Shown: piece after piece, positions 17,411-25,306 of the stretch | How positions within the stretch are numbered: the stretch's first letter is position 1 | Layout of the letters: each line of letters starts with the position of its first letter | Assembly (NCBI GenBank): GCA_018661465.1 | Contig: JABJIC010000031.1 | Coordinates: 1-64,000 of the forward strand | From: Gammaproteobacteria bacterium | GTDB taxonomy: Bacteria > Pseudomonadota > Gammaproteobacteria > Pseudomonadales > Pseudohongiellaceae | DNA: 64,000 nt | Direction of reading: 5' to 3' | The notes under the pieces: generated by a model | The model's database searches: none | Seen by the model: only the letters and a program-made list of their open reading frames with translations | Told to the model about the DNA's origin: nothing | Translations under genes and position numbers: made by a program

Positions 17411-18496
17411 ATGAGTAATTTGTTTGACGCCTTAAGCTTCACCCGTGGTCCAGATATGAAGAATCGCTTTATGCTGGCGCCTTTGACCAACACTCAGAGC
17501 CATACTGACGGCACTCTGTCTGATGATGAATATAAATGGCTGACAATGAGAGCGAAAGGGGGTTTTGGTCTGACTATGACCTGTGCTGCCCATGTTCAGG
17601 CTATAGGGCAGGGATTTCCCGGGCAACTTGGCGTCTTTTCAGATGATCATCTCGAAGGCTTGAGTCGGCTCGCAACTGCGATAAAGCAAGAAGACAGTGT
17701 CGCAATCTGCCAGATTCATCACGCCGGCATGAGATCACCTGAAGATATTATAGGCAGCAAGCCAGTTTGTCCTTCAGACAATGAAGAAACTGGAGCGCGT
17801 GCTTTAAGTTCAGATGAAGTAAGCCAACTCATCGAAGATTTCATCGTCGCCGCCGAGCGAAGTGAGAAGGCAGGGTTTGATGGAGTAGAGATTCATGGTG
17901 CCCATGGTTATATCCTGAGTCAGTTTCTTAGCGGAGAGATTAACCAGCGTGAAGATGACTACGGTGGAAGTCTTGATAATAGGAGCCGAATTTTCTTCGA
18001 GATTATCGATGGTATTCGTCAACGTTGCGGATCGAATTTCATGGTTGGTGTGCGCCTGTCTCCGGAACGGTTTGGAATGAAGCTCGCCGAGGTAGTGGAA
18101 GTTGCTCAGAGGCTGATGGATACTGGGCAGATTGACTTTTTAGACATGTCGCTTTGGGACGTCTTCAAGGAGCCCGAAGAAGAAGAGATGCAAGGAAAGA
18201 GCTTGCTGTCTTACTTCACCGCTTTGAACCGTGGCGATGTGCGTCTGGGTATTGCCGGGAAAATTCGAACACCCGCTGAAGCAGAACAAGCTATGGCGAC
18301 CGGCGTAGACTGGATAATGTTGGGGAGAGCGGCAATTCTTCACCATGATTTTCCACTACAACAGCGAGACAATCCGGATTTCACTCCTGTGGCACTTCCG
18401 GTTTCAGTCGATCATCTGAAGAAGGAAGGATTATCAGATAAATTTGTCACCTATATGAGCCAGCCCATCTGGAAGGGCTTTGTTGAAGAATCCTGA
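17411..18496 (+). CDS. NADH:flavin oxidoreductase, Old Yellow Enzyme family
   Basis: 361 aa, a single FMN-binding TIM barrel: KNRFMLAPLTNTQS at the N-terminus, QIHHAG (residue pair near 100 at the active site), the GFDGVEIHGAHGYILSQFLSG block with catalytic His residues, NQREDDYGGSLDNR, and a C-terminal phosphate-binding GWIMLGRAAI-like segment (GVDWIMLGRA). It reduces activated C=C bonds using NAD(P)H. The size matches single-domain OYE rather than the fused iron-sulfur FadH type. No signal peptide. It diverges from the PQQ dehydrogenase gene; the ATG has only a weak ribosome site. Confidence 0.9.
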   Translation: MSNLFDALSFTRGPDMKNRFMLAPLTNTQSHTDGTLSDDEYKWLTMRAKGGFGLTMTCAAHVQAIGQGFPGQLGVFSDDHLEGLSRLATAIKQEDSVAICQIHHAGMRSPEDIIGSKPVCPSDNEETGARALSSDEVSQLIEDFIVAAERSEKAGFDGVEIHGAHGYILSQFLSGEINQREDDYGGSLDNRSRIFFEIIDGIRQRCGSNFMVGVRLSPERFGMKLAEVVEVAQRLMDTGQIDFLDMSLWDVFKEPEEEEMQGKSLLSYFTALNRGDVRLGIAGKIRTPAEAEQAMATGVDWIMLGRAAILHHDFPLQQRDNPDFTPVALPVSVDHLKKEGLSDKFVTYMSQPIWKGFVEES

Positions 18497-18676
18497 AGAA
18501 CGAGCTGAAACAAGAGGGGAAGAAAGAAGCACCAGTAGAACGATTTCAGAGTTGCGCGCCCCCCATCTTGTTGTATTATCCAGAGCTCTGATGTTTTTTG
18601 ACTGTCTTACGCTCGTGCTTACTTAATTCAAACGTAATAAAAACACTGAACAATAATTAATAATAAAGGTGCCGTC

Positions 18677-20398
18677 ATGAATTTCTTGACCCAAATCCCT
18701 TCTCTATTCTCAAATTCAAACAATGCTTTGCAGCGCTCCATTCTGGCTGTGATGGTCTTGTCCTTGATGGCTTGTCAGCCAGAACAAGAAGCAGCTGTGG
18801 AAGTTTCAGATAGTGCATCTTCGTCTTTGACGCAAGTGGATACCATTCTCAGTAACGGGAAAATAGTCACTGTCGATGATCAATTCAGCATTCAGGATAC
18901 CGTTGTAATCGATGAAGGAAGAATCGTTGCCGTGGGTGATTCGTCCTTGCTGCAACAGTATCAGGCAGACAATCAGGTGGACCTGGCTGGCAAGACAGTG
19001 ATTCCAGGCTTTATCGATTCCCATACTCATATTCGCGGCAGACCGATCAGGTATATCGAGTTAGGTGAGATAACTTCCATAGCCGAGATGCAGGACCTGA
19101 TCAGAGCGAAGGTAGTTGAAATTGGAGAAGGAGAATGGATAACCGGGTATGGCTGGTCTGAAGACGAGCTCGCCGAAGGCAGAAAGCCCTTGCGAGAGGA
19201 TCTGGATATTGCCGCACCTAACAATCCTATAACTTTTACTCGCGCCGGTGGTCACAGTGCAGTTGTTAGCACCCTGGCTCTGGAACTGGCAGAAATCACC
19301 GATGAGACTCCGGATCCAGAGGGCGGAGTTATCGAGCGCGATGAGAACGGTGTTGCTAATGGAATCATTAGAGAGCGGCAGGGAATTGTTGGTCGTCTGG
19401 TACCGGATTCGACTTACGATGAACTGATCGCCAGTCTGGAAATAAACCTTGGTGACCTGTTGGCTAAGGGAATTACCAGCATAACCGATGCGTCAAAATC
19501 TCCTCGCGATTATGAAATGTGGGAAGAGCTTTACGCCAAGGATGGAGTGGACCTTCCTCGATCCTCCCTGCAATTTCAGTGGAATAATCCCGAAGCTATT
19601 CAGGCATTGAAAGCGAGGGTTGGCGATGGAAACGATTTTCTAAAGATCGGTCCTATAAAGATATTTGCCGATGGCGGATTTACCGGTCCGGCCGCATTCA
19701 CTAAGGAGCCCTATGTTGATCAAGGCGACTATCGCGGCTATCTGAATATGCCGGAAGAAGAATTGGTAAGCCTGATTAATGAAATTCATGATGCTGGCTG
19801 GCAGATGGGCATTCACGCCATCGGTGATGCCGCGATCGAGCTGGTGGTGGACACGCTAGCCGATACCCTTACGCGTAGCCCGCGCGAGGATCATCGTAAC
19901 TATCTTAATCATTTTTCCATGCGTCCTTCCGACGAAACCATGGTGAAGATGGCAGAGCACGGTATTCATATTACTCAGCAGCCAAATTTCACCTACACCT
20001 TAGAAGGGCGCTATGTGGCTAACCTGGACGGTTGGAGGCTGGAGCATAATAATCCGATCCGTTCACCCATGGACCACGGTATTCACGTCGCTATATCCAG
20101 TGACATCCTGCCAATTGGTCCACTGGTTGGAATCTATGCGGCGGTAACCAGAAAAGGAATGAGCGGCAGAGTTTTTGCAGCTGACGAAGCTATCACTATC
20201 GAAGAGGCTGTTCAGGGCTACACCATCAAGGGCGCTTACATAAATTTCGAAGAAGATATCAAGGGCTCACTAGAGCCTGGAAAGTTGGCAGACATGATTG
20301 TGCTATCCGATGACATACTCACAATTGATCCCGAAGAAATAATGAACATCGAGATTGAACAGACATGGGTAGACGGAAAATTAGTTTATCAGCAGTAG
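18677..20398 (+). CDS. Amidohydrolase lipoprotein, YtcJ-like (Amidohydro_3)
   Basis: 573 aa. A lipobox (VLSLMAC, Cys33) follows the hydrophobic segment, so the enzyme is probably anchored to a membrane facing the periplasm. The metal-dependent hydrolase core is clear: TILSNGKIVTVDDQF, then GFIDSHTHIRGR with the HxH metal motif at residues 116/118, KIFADGGFTGP, a GIHAIGDAA segment supplying further ligands, and SSDILPIGPLVG. The YtcJ group acts on amide or ester bonds in compounds of unknown identity. It converges on the sodium:solute symporter operon 51 bases away. Confidence 0.88.
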   Translation: MNFLTQIPSLFSNSNNALQRSILAVMVLSLMACQPEQEAAVEVSDSASSSLTQVDTILSNGKIVTVDDQFSIQDTVVIDEGRIVAVGDSSLLQQYQADNQVDLAGKTVIPGFIDSHTHIRGRPIRYIELGEITSIAEMQDLIRAKVVEIGEGEWITGYGWSEDELAEGRKPLREDLDIAAPNNPITFTRAGGHSAVVSTLALELAEITDETPDPEGGVIERDENGVANGIIRERQGIVGRLVPDSTYDELIASLEINLGDLLAKGITSITDASKSPRDYEMWEELYAKDGVDLPRSSLQFQWNNPEAIQALKARVGDGNDFLKIGPIKIFADGGFTGPAAFTKEPYVDQGDYRGYLNMPEEELVSLINEIHDAGWQMGIHAIGDAAIELVVDTLADTLTRSPREDHRNYLNHFSMRPSDETMVKMAEHGIHITQQPNFTYTLEGRYVANLDGWRLEHNNPIRSPMDHGIHVAISSDILPIGPLVGIYAAVTRKGMSGRVFAADEAITIEEAVQGYTIKGAYINFEEDIKGSLEPGKLADMIVLSDDILTIDPEEIMNIEIEQTWVDGKLVYQQ

Positions 20399-20449
20399 TC
20401 TGTTGCTAGACGAACAGCGAAAGACGAACGACGCAAGGCGACTGGATAT

Positions 20450-21946
20450 TTAGATATCCATAGCCCTGCGTATGTCGTCTGGAAGTTCAGGCTCGGTTCC
20501 CGCCAAAGAAACTCCGATGAATAAAACCAGAGATGTAAGAAATGACAGCAGCCCACCGCTAATTCCATAAGGTGGAACAATTCCTGCCAGCTGCACAAAA
20601 AAGTTAATCACTAATGCGGAAACAATTGCCGCTACAGCTCCCATCACGGTGGCTCGTTTCCAATTCAAACCGATAGCAATCACCGGAAAGATAGACGCCG
20701 CAAAAGTGGCCCAGCCAAAGGCTCCCAGCAGCGCTACAAGGGTTGCGTCCTTGAAGTGAGAATAGAGTGCAAAGCTGGCGGCAACTATAGCTAGCAGTAC
20801 CGTTACGATTCGAGCCCACATCAATTCATTTTTAACGCTGTGGCCATGAATAGCCTTGGGAATATCGTGAATGATGGCGGCAGTACCGATATTGAGAAAA
20901 GCATCGGAGGTCGACATGATTGCAGCGAACAAGCCGGCGAACACGATTCCAGCTAACAGCGGGTTAGCGAATACAGAGAGAAACACCGAGGCAGCATCAT
21001 CGGGCAAAGCCAGAGGGTCGATTACACCATCGATTACCGCGGCTCGAATCACTACTCCGATCGATATCCACAAAAGCGCAGCCATGATGTAACCAAACAA
21101 AGACATGGGAAGAATGCTTCTGTTGTCGGAAATATTTCTGTTCATCATCATTTTCGTGATCAGGTGTGGCTGCCCTGCCAAACCCAGACCAAACACGAAG
21201 AACCAACCCAGAGACGCCATCACTCCTGCTGCGCCGAAGGGCATCATGGACTCGGAATCATTTGCAAGAATGATCGAAGTTGCTTCCTGCATGCCGCCCT
21301 CGAACACTGACATGGCAGTGAAGAGAATAAGCGTGCCCGCAATCATCATTATCGCGCCTTGCACCACATCGGTATAAACAGAGGCGATGATGCCGCCGGT
21401 TACACAATAAAAAATTAGTACTGCTGAAGAAATTGCGACGCAGGTCACCAGGCCAATATCTGCAAACATCGCCGTTCCGGAAAGGATTGCCTGCATAACT
21501 ACGGCCATTGCAAGAATCTGCGTGGCGAGATAGCCCATAACCCCAAGAACAATTGTTACGGCCATTAAGAATCTTACTAGCTCGCTGTTGTATCTGGCAG
21601 CTGCAATGTCTGGCAGCGAGATACAGTTTCGCAATTCAGCGATCATCCTGATTCGTTTCGACACCAGGAAAAAACCAATGGCATAACCGGCAGACGAGAT
21701 CACTACCATCCAGAATGCACTCACCCCAATGGAGTAAACCAATCCAGGTCCACCGACAAAGCCGAAACCACTCAAGGTGCTGGAGAAAAGGGCCAGAGCT
21801 ACTACTATTGGCCCGAGGCCGCGACCGGCTATAAAGAAGTCACTGGAACTTTTGGTTCGTTTCATGGCCCAGAGGCCGGTGGCGATACAGAACACCATAT
21901 AAAGGAATACAGCGCCTAGTATTATTTCCTGACGAAAAGCTTCCAT
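20450..21946 (-). CDS. Sodium:solute symporter (SSS family), large subunit
   Basis: 498 aa with about thirteen hydrophobic segments. SSS-type features include the N-terminal SSSDFFIAGRGLGPIVVALALFSS block (the Na+ site region) and GQPHLITKMMMN, plus the conserved central GGIIASVYTDVVQGAIMM. It resembles the acetate/monocarboxylate branch more than the sugar branch, but the substrate is uncertain. It starts 3 bases after the stop of the small membrane gene, with its GGAG site inside that gene's 3' end, so the pair is surely co-translated. Confidence 0.9.
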   Translation of the reverse strand: MEAFRQEIILGAVFLYMVFCIATGLWAMKRTKSSSDFFIAGRGLGPIVVALALFSSTLSGFGFVGGPGLVYSIGVSAFWMVVISSAGYAIGFFLVSKRIRMIAELRNCISLPDIAAARYNSELVRFLMAVTIVLGVMGYLATQILAMAVVMQAILSGTAMFADIGLVTCVAISSAVLIFYCVTGGIIASVYTDVVQGAIMMIAGTLILFTAMSVFEGGMQEATSIILANDSESMMPFGAAGVMASLGWFFVFGLGLAGQPHLITKMMMNRNISDNRSILPMSLFGYIMAALLWISIGVVIRAAVIDGVIDPLALPDDAASVFLSVFANPLLAGIVFAGLFAAIMSTSDAFLNIGTAAIIHDIPKAIHGHSVKNELMWARIVTVLLAIVAASFALYSHFKDATLVALLGAFGWATFAASIFPVIAIGLNWKRATVMGAVAAIVSALVINFFVQLAGIVPPYGISGGLLSFLTSLVLFIGVSLAGTEPELPDDIRRAMDI

Positions 21947-21949
21947 GTG

Positions 21950-22483
21950 TTACTGCTCCAACTTCTTTTTCTGATCGTCGAGAAGTTCGTTAAAGTCTTT
22001 CTCATCTTGCTCAGTAAAAATGTATTTTCTGAAACCCACGCTGTAGATGATGATCAAGGGAATCGCTGAAATCCACGTGCCGTACATCTGCCAGGCGGTA
22101 GCGATTGGGAAGCCCATAAAATATCCTGTGGTGCCTGTTTCCATAAACTGTTGGTGACCTGACCACATCATCCACAAACAAAATAGACTCAGTAGTGCAG
22201 TGCCTGACATATAGAGAATAAAATCTTTGCTTCGATAGCGTTCGGATACTCCCAGAATTGAGAGACACACAATCAGTAGGAGTAGGAGGGTGTGAAACAT
22301 GAAGGCTAGATTGCCAATATGAACCAGTCTTGCCTGTCCATCACCGCCGACCTGCATGCCTGAAATTTCTGGATGAGCTACACCGCCGGAACCGGCAACG
22401 GGTTCTGCCATGATGATGGCTATGACAATGCCCGCCATCAGCAGACAAATTGCGAAAATTACGTAGATTAGATTCTTGCCCAT
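21950..22483 (-). CDS. Small four-helix membrane partner of the symporter
   Basis: 177 aa, not recognised as a named family. It has four hydrophobic segments (about residues 5-27, 56-80, 88-110, 128-150) and a charged C-terminal tail ending in a Lys/Asp-rich helix. A short loop near MAEPVAGSGG precedes helix 2. It is translationally coupled to the downstream SSS transporter. SSS proteins in other bacteria are often paired with small membrane subunits (DUF485, DUF4212, DUF997), but this one is longer and looks different. A role as accessory subunit is inference from position. AAGAAGAG lies before its ATG. Confidence 0.75.
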   Translation of the reverse strand: MGKNLIYVIFAICLLMAGIVIAIIMAEPVAGSGGVAHPEISGMQVGGDGQARLVHIGNLAFMFHTLLLLLIVCLSILGVSERYRSKDFILYMSGTALLSLFCLWMMWSGHQQFMETGTTGYFMGFPIATAWQMYGTWISAIPLIIIYSVGFRKYIFTEQDEKDFNELLDDQKKKLEQ

Positions 22484-22684
22484 AGGTCTCTTCTTATTTG
22501 GATCTCGAATTGGCTAGCCAGAGCATAAACATCAGCTGCTCCAGAGTCCAGAGCCCCCGATTGCTTTGCGGTGAGATGAATAAGTGGTCGACCGATGATC
22601 TTGACAAGATTGCTCTGAGAGTCCATGTTCTAGGGTTCTGTCTACATATCGTATTCGCAATAGAAGCTCTAAAGAGGTAAGAAA

Positions 22685-23854
22685 ATGAAAAAGGTCTACA
22701 AAAGATCCCAAACAGGGGCAACATTCCTGCTCAAAGCAGGACTGACTGGAGTGGTAATCTCCATGCTTTCTGCAAGCGCATTGGCTCAGCCTGCTCGACC
22801 GGGTGCTATTCAACCCGCAGCACATGCTGACCAGGAGCCGGTGAATTATTTGCCTAATCCCTATGAAACCCAACGCAATTTCGGCACTTTGCCCGATGGT
22901 CGCAGCTGGGGCTCAGTGAGTGCGGTAAACATCGACATCGATGGCATTAACGTATGGGCAGGCGATCGCTGTGGCACAAACTCCTGTGCAACATCAGACG
23001 TTGATCCAATGGTAAAGCTGGATCCAAACGGCAATGTATTAACCAGCTTTGGTGCCGGTCAAATTATCTGGCCTCACGGAATGGATGTGGACAGCGAAGG
23101 TAATGTTTGGGTAGTTGATGCCCGTTCTGCCAACGCCCGTGAACTGGAAGAGAATCCTGCGGCTGCCGGAAAAGGTCACACAGTATTAAAATTCAGCCCC
23201 GACGGTGAATTGTTGATGACTCTGGGTACTCCTGGAGAAGTAGGAGATCCGCCAACTCATTTCGATGCGCCAAATGATGTATTGATTGCTCCAAATGGCA
23301 ATATCTATGTCGGCGACACTCACGGTGCTCAGTTTCAGAATGAAGCTGGTCCAACCGCGAAAAGCCGCATGTCCATTTTTGCACCAGACGGCACATTCAT
23401 TAAGAGTTTTGGAGAATTTGGTTTCGAAGACGGCCAGTTCCGTTCACCACACTCTCTTGCTATGGATTCACAGGGACGCCTATTCGTAGCAGACCGTGGA
23501 AATAGCCGCATTCAGATTTTTACTCAGGAAGGTGAGCATCTTGATACCTGGTATCAGTTCAGCCGCATCAGTGGTCTGTATATTGATCCAGCTACGGACA
23601 TGCTCTATGCAATCGATTCCGAGTCTGATGAAAACTACAACCCGGGCTGGAGAAAAGGTCTGCGTGTTGGAAACGCTCGCACTGGTGAGGTGCTCTACTA
23701 TATACCTCAGCATGACTCAGAACGTGGCTCAGGTATGGGTGGTTTAGGTTCCATGGGTGAAGGTGTCACTGTGGACAGGAACGGCGTTATCTATGCAGGT
23801 GAAGTTGGTCCTGTTCAAGGTATGACCAAATTTATTCCTCGCCTGATTCCTTAA
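22685..23854 (+). CDS. Exported NHL-repeat beta-propeller, alpha-amidating-lyase-like
   Basis: 389 aa with a long signal peptide (cleavage near SALAQP). The repeats WPHGMDVDSEGNVWVVDA, FDAPNDVLIAPNGNIYVGD, FRSPHSLAMDSQGRLFVADRGNSRIQIF are six-bladed NHL propeller blades like those of peptidyl-alpha-hydroxyglycine alpha-amidating lyase. Whether the enzyme activity is kept cannot be told. A paralogue lies at 36.6 kb. AGAGGTAAGAAA precedes the ATG and a strong terminator follows 28 bases after the stop, so it forms its own unit. Confidence 0.82.
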   Translation: MKKVYKRSQTGATFLLKAGLTGVVISMLSASALAQPARPGAIQPAAHADQEPVNYLPNPYETQRNFGTLPDGRSWGSVSAVNIDIDGINVWAGDRCGTNSCATSDVDPMVKLDPNGNVLTSFGAGQIIWPHGMDVDSEGNVWVVDARSANARELEENPAAAGKGHTVLKFSPDGELLMTLGTPGEVGDPPTHFDAPNDVLIAPNGNIYVGDTHGAQFQNEAGPTAKSRMSIFAPDGTFIKSFGEFGFEDGQFRSPHSLAMDSQGRLFVADRGNSRIQIFTQEGEHLDTWYQFSRISGLYIDPATDMLYAIDSESDENYNPGWRKGLRVGNARTGEVLYYIPQHDSERGSGMGGLGSMGEGVTVDRNGVIYAGEVGPVQGMTKFIPRLIP

Positions 23855-23881
23855 TCAGCCGGAAATAAACTATGTAACACT

Positions 23882-23918
23882 AAAGGGCGAAGAGAAATCT
23901 TCGCCCTTTTTTTGTGCT
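23882..23918 (+). terminator. Rho-independent terminator after the NHL gene
   Basis: A 12-base perfect stem AAAGGGCGAAGA / TCTTCGCCCTTT closes on a stable GAAA tetraloop (23894-23897) and is followed by a run of T. It lies 28 bases after the NHL-propeller stop codon. Confidence 0.93.
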
Positions 23919-24176
23919 TTCTATTATTCCCGAGAACTGCTTTTCAATTCGCAACTCCATCCATTCAGTCTGTAACGACTTTCTATTCAATGTACGTTTT
24001 CGACCTAAAGCGGACTATTTATAGCTAAACATGGCGGGGCCTGAATATCTCCGATTTGAGGCTGACTTCACTGACGGCTGATCTCTTAGAGCCCCACACG
24101 GCGCCATGCTCCAATCAATAGAGGCACAACTACCTGTCTTGTCAGACATTCATTCTATAGCTGAAGCTACGAAAAG
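23919..24176. other. Intergenic stretch without a recognised gene
   Basis: Within the 390-base gap between the NHL gene and padR-like gene, the part from the terminator to the PadR promoter holds no open frame of note, no RNA gene and no repeat that I can see. Confidence 0.6.
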
Positions 24177-24228
24177 TTGACATACATAGAAATGCTATGT
24201 ATTGTTACTTGCATAGAATCTCTATGTA
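24177..24228 (+). promoter_or_regulatory. Promoter with two 19-bp palindromic PadR operator candidates
   Basis: A -35 box TTGACA (24177-24182) is spaced 17 bases from a -10-like TATTGT (24200-24205). The spacer is filled by a 19-base palindrome TACATAGAAATGCTATGTA (24183-24201). A second near-copy TGCATAGAATCTCTATGTA lies at 24210-24228, with centres 27 bases apart. ATGYnn-type dyads are typical PadR sites, and the position in the promoter of the PadR gene implies autorepression. Confidence 0.8.
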
Positions 24229-24244
24229 TAGGTATTGAACGAAG

Positions 24245-24580
24245 ATGGCTTTGCCCAAAGACTTAGTAGCCGCGTCCGCCACTCCGCTAATACTGTCCAT
24301 TCTCCATAATGGTGACAGTTATGGTTATGACATTATTCAGCAAGTACGCGAGTTCTCCGGTGGCGAACTGGAATGGGCGGACGGCATGTTGTACCCGATC
24401 CTGCACCGACTCGAGAAGAAGCAATTCATTGAGTCTTATTGGGAAAAGGCGGAGTCTGGTCGCAAGCGCAAGTACTACCGAATTAGCAAAGGCGGACTAG
24501 AGGAACTTGTCCAACAGCGGAACAACTGGGAAAAACTGAGCCAGATTCTGCAAAACTTGAAAGGTAAACACCATGTTTAA
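24245..24580 (+). CDS. PadR family transcriptional repressor
   Basis: 111 aa, a short (PadR-s1) type winged helix: LILSILHNGDSYGYDIIQQVREFSGGELEWADGMLYPILHRLEKK is the diagnostic DNA-binding block, followed by GRKRKYYRISKGGLEEL, the wing and dimer helix. Such repressors release DNA on binding small aromatic or drug-like ligands, or respond to membrane stress in HAAS-linked cases. The promoter holds two matching palindromes. Its stop overlaps the next gene's start by 8 bases, so the two are co-translated. Confidence 0.92.
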   Translation: MALPKDLVAASATPLILSILHNGDSYGYDIIQQVREFSGGELEWADGMLYPILHRLEKKQFIESYWEKAESGRKRKYYRISKGGLEELVQQRNNWEKLSQILQNLKGKHHV

Positions 24581-25100
24581 TCTAGAAACTGCTGTTGATG
24601 AATGGTGCCAAGGTATCGGCAATTCACAAGGCGAGTCTTCCGAGTTAAAGGAAGAGTTGAAGGATCATTTGTACTGCGAAATCGAAGCACTATTGGAGGA
24701 GGGCCTTAGCGATCAACAGGCGTTCTCATTGGCAACGAAAAAACTGGGCCAGCCCGATGCATTGCTCGATGAGTACAGCAAGAACCGGAACATATTTTCA
24801 AAGATGTGTAATTCCACTGAGGCCAGCCTCAGTGAATATTCTCAACAAAGGAATCATGTGATGAGTTATAAACAAAGTTCGAAACGTATAATAGGTCAAT
24901 CATTATTGTGGGCGGCTGCAATGCTCAGTTCAGCATTGTTGCTTGGAGAATCAGAACGATATTCTTTCTACTTGTTGCTGTTAATTGCTATATCGACCAC
25001 TTCGATTGCAATGGATCCAGGGCACAAAGAGGTCCTAAAAATCGAGCGGCGTTATATTTGTCGGTTGTTGGGTATAGGGAAAAATCGGGGAACTCCTTAA
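24573..25100 (+). CDS. HAAS (permease-prefix) domain membrane protein
   Basis: 175 aa. The N-terminal half has a HAAS-type helical signature, SSELKEELKDHLYCEIEALLEEGLSDQQAFSLATKKLGQPDAL, seen in proteins coupled to PadR regulators (PadR-HAAS pairs). Two hydrophobic segments follow (about residues 108-150), then a basic tail. HAAS proteins are thought to work with the adjacent PadR as membrane-linked sensors, but the mechanism is not well known. It overlaps the PadR gene by 8 bases. Confidence 0.8.
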   Translation: MFNLETAVDEWCQGIGNSQGESSELKEELKDHLYCEIEALLEEGLSDQQAFSLATKKLGQPDALLDEYSKNRNIFSKMCNSTEASLSEYSQQRNHVMSYKQSSKRIIGQSLLWAAAMLSSALLLGESERYSFYLLLLIAISTTSIAMDPGHKEVLKIERRYICRLLGIGKNRGTP

Positions 25101-25306
25101 GGGGTTAGGGAGTTTCGGTTCTCTGTTCCAAAACCACCAGTTGAAAATAAGCCTTCCACGGCCATGTCCCGTACAAATTTGCTAACTATTCGAGATACAG
25201 CCTTCTAGAACACAGGTTCCAAATGGCGTTGTTTTTTCTAGACTCTTGCCTATGCAAAGGACTATGCTGGCCTTCGTGACAAATCCATTATATACGAGGT
25301 GACACT

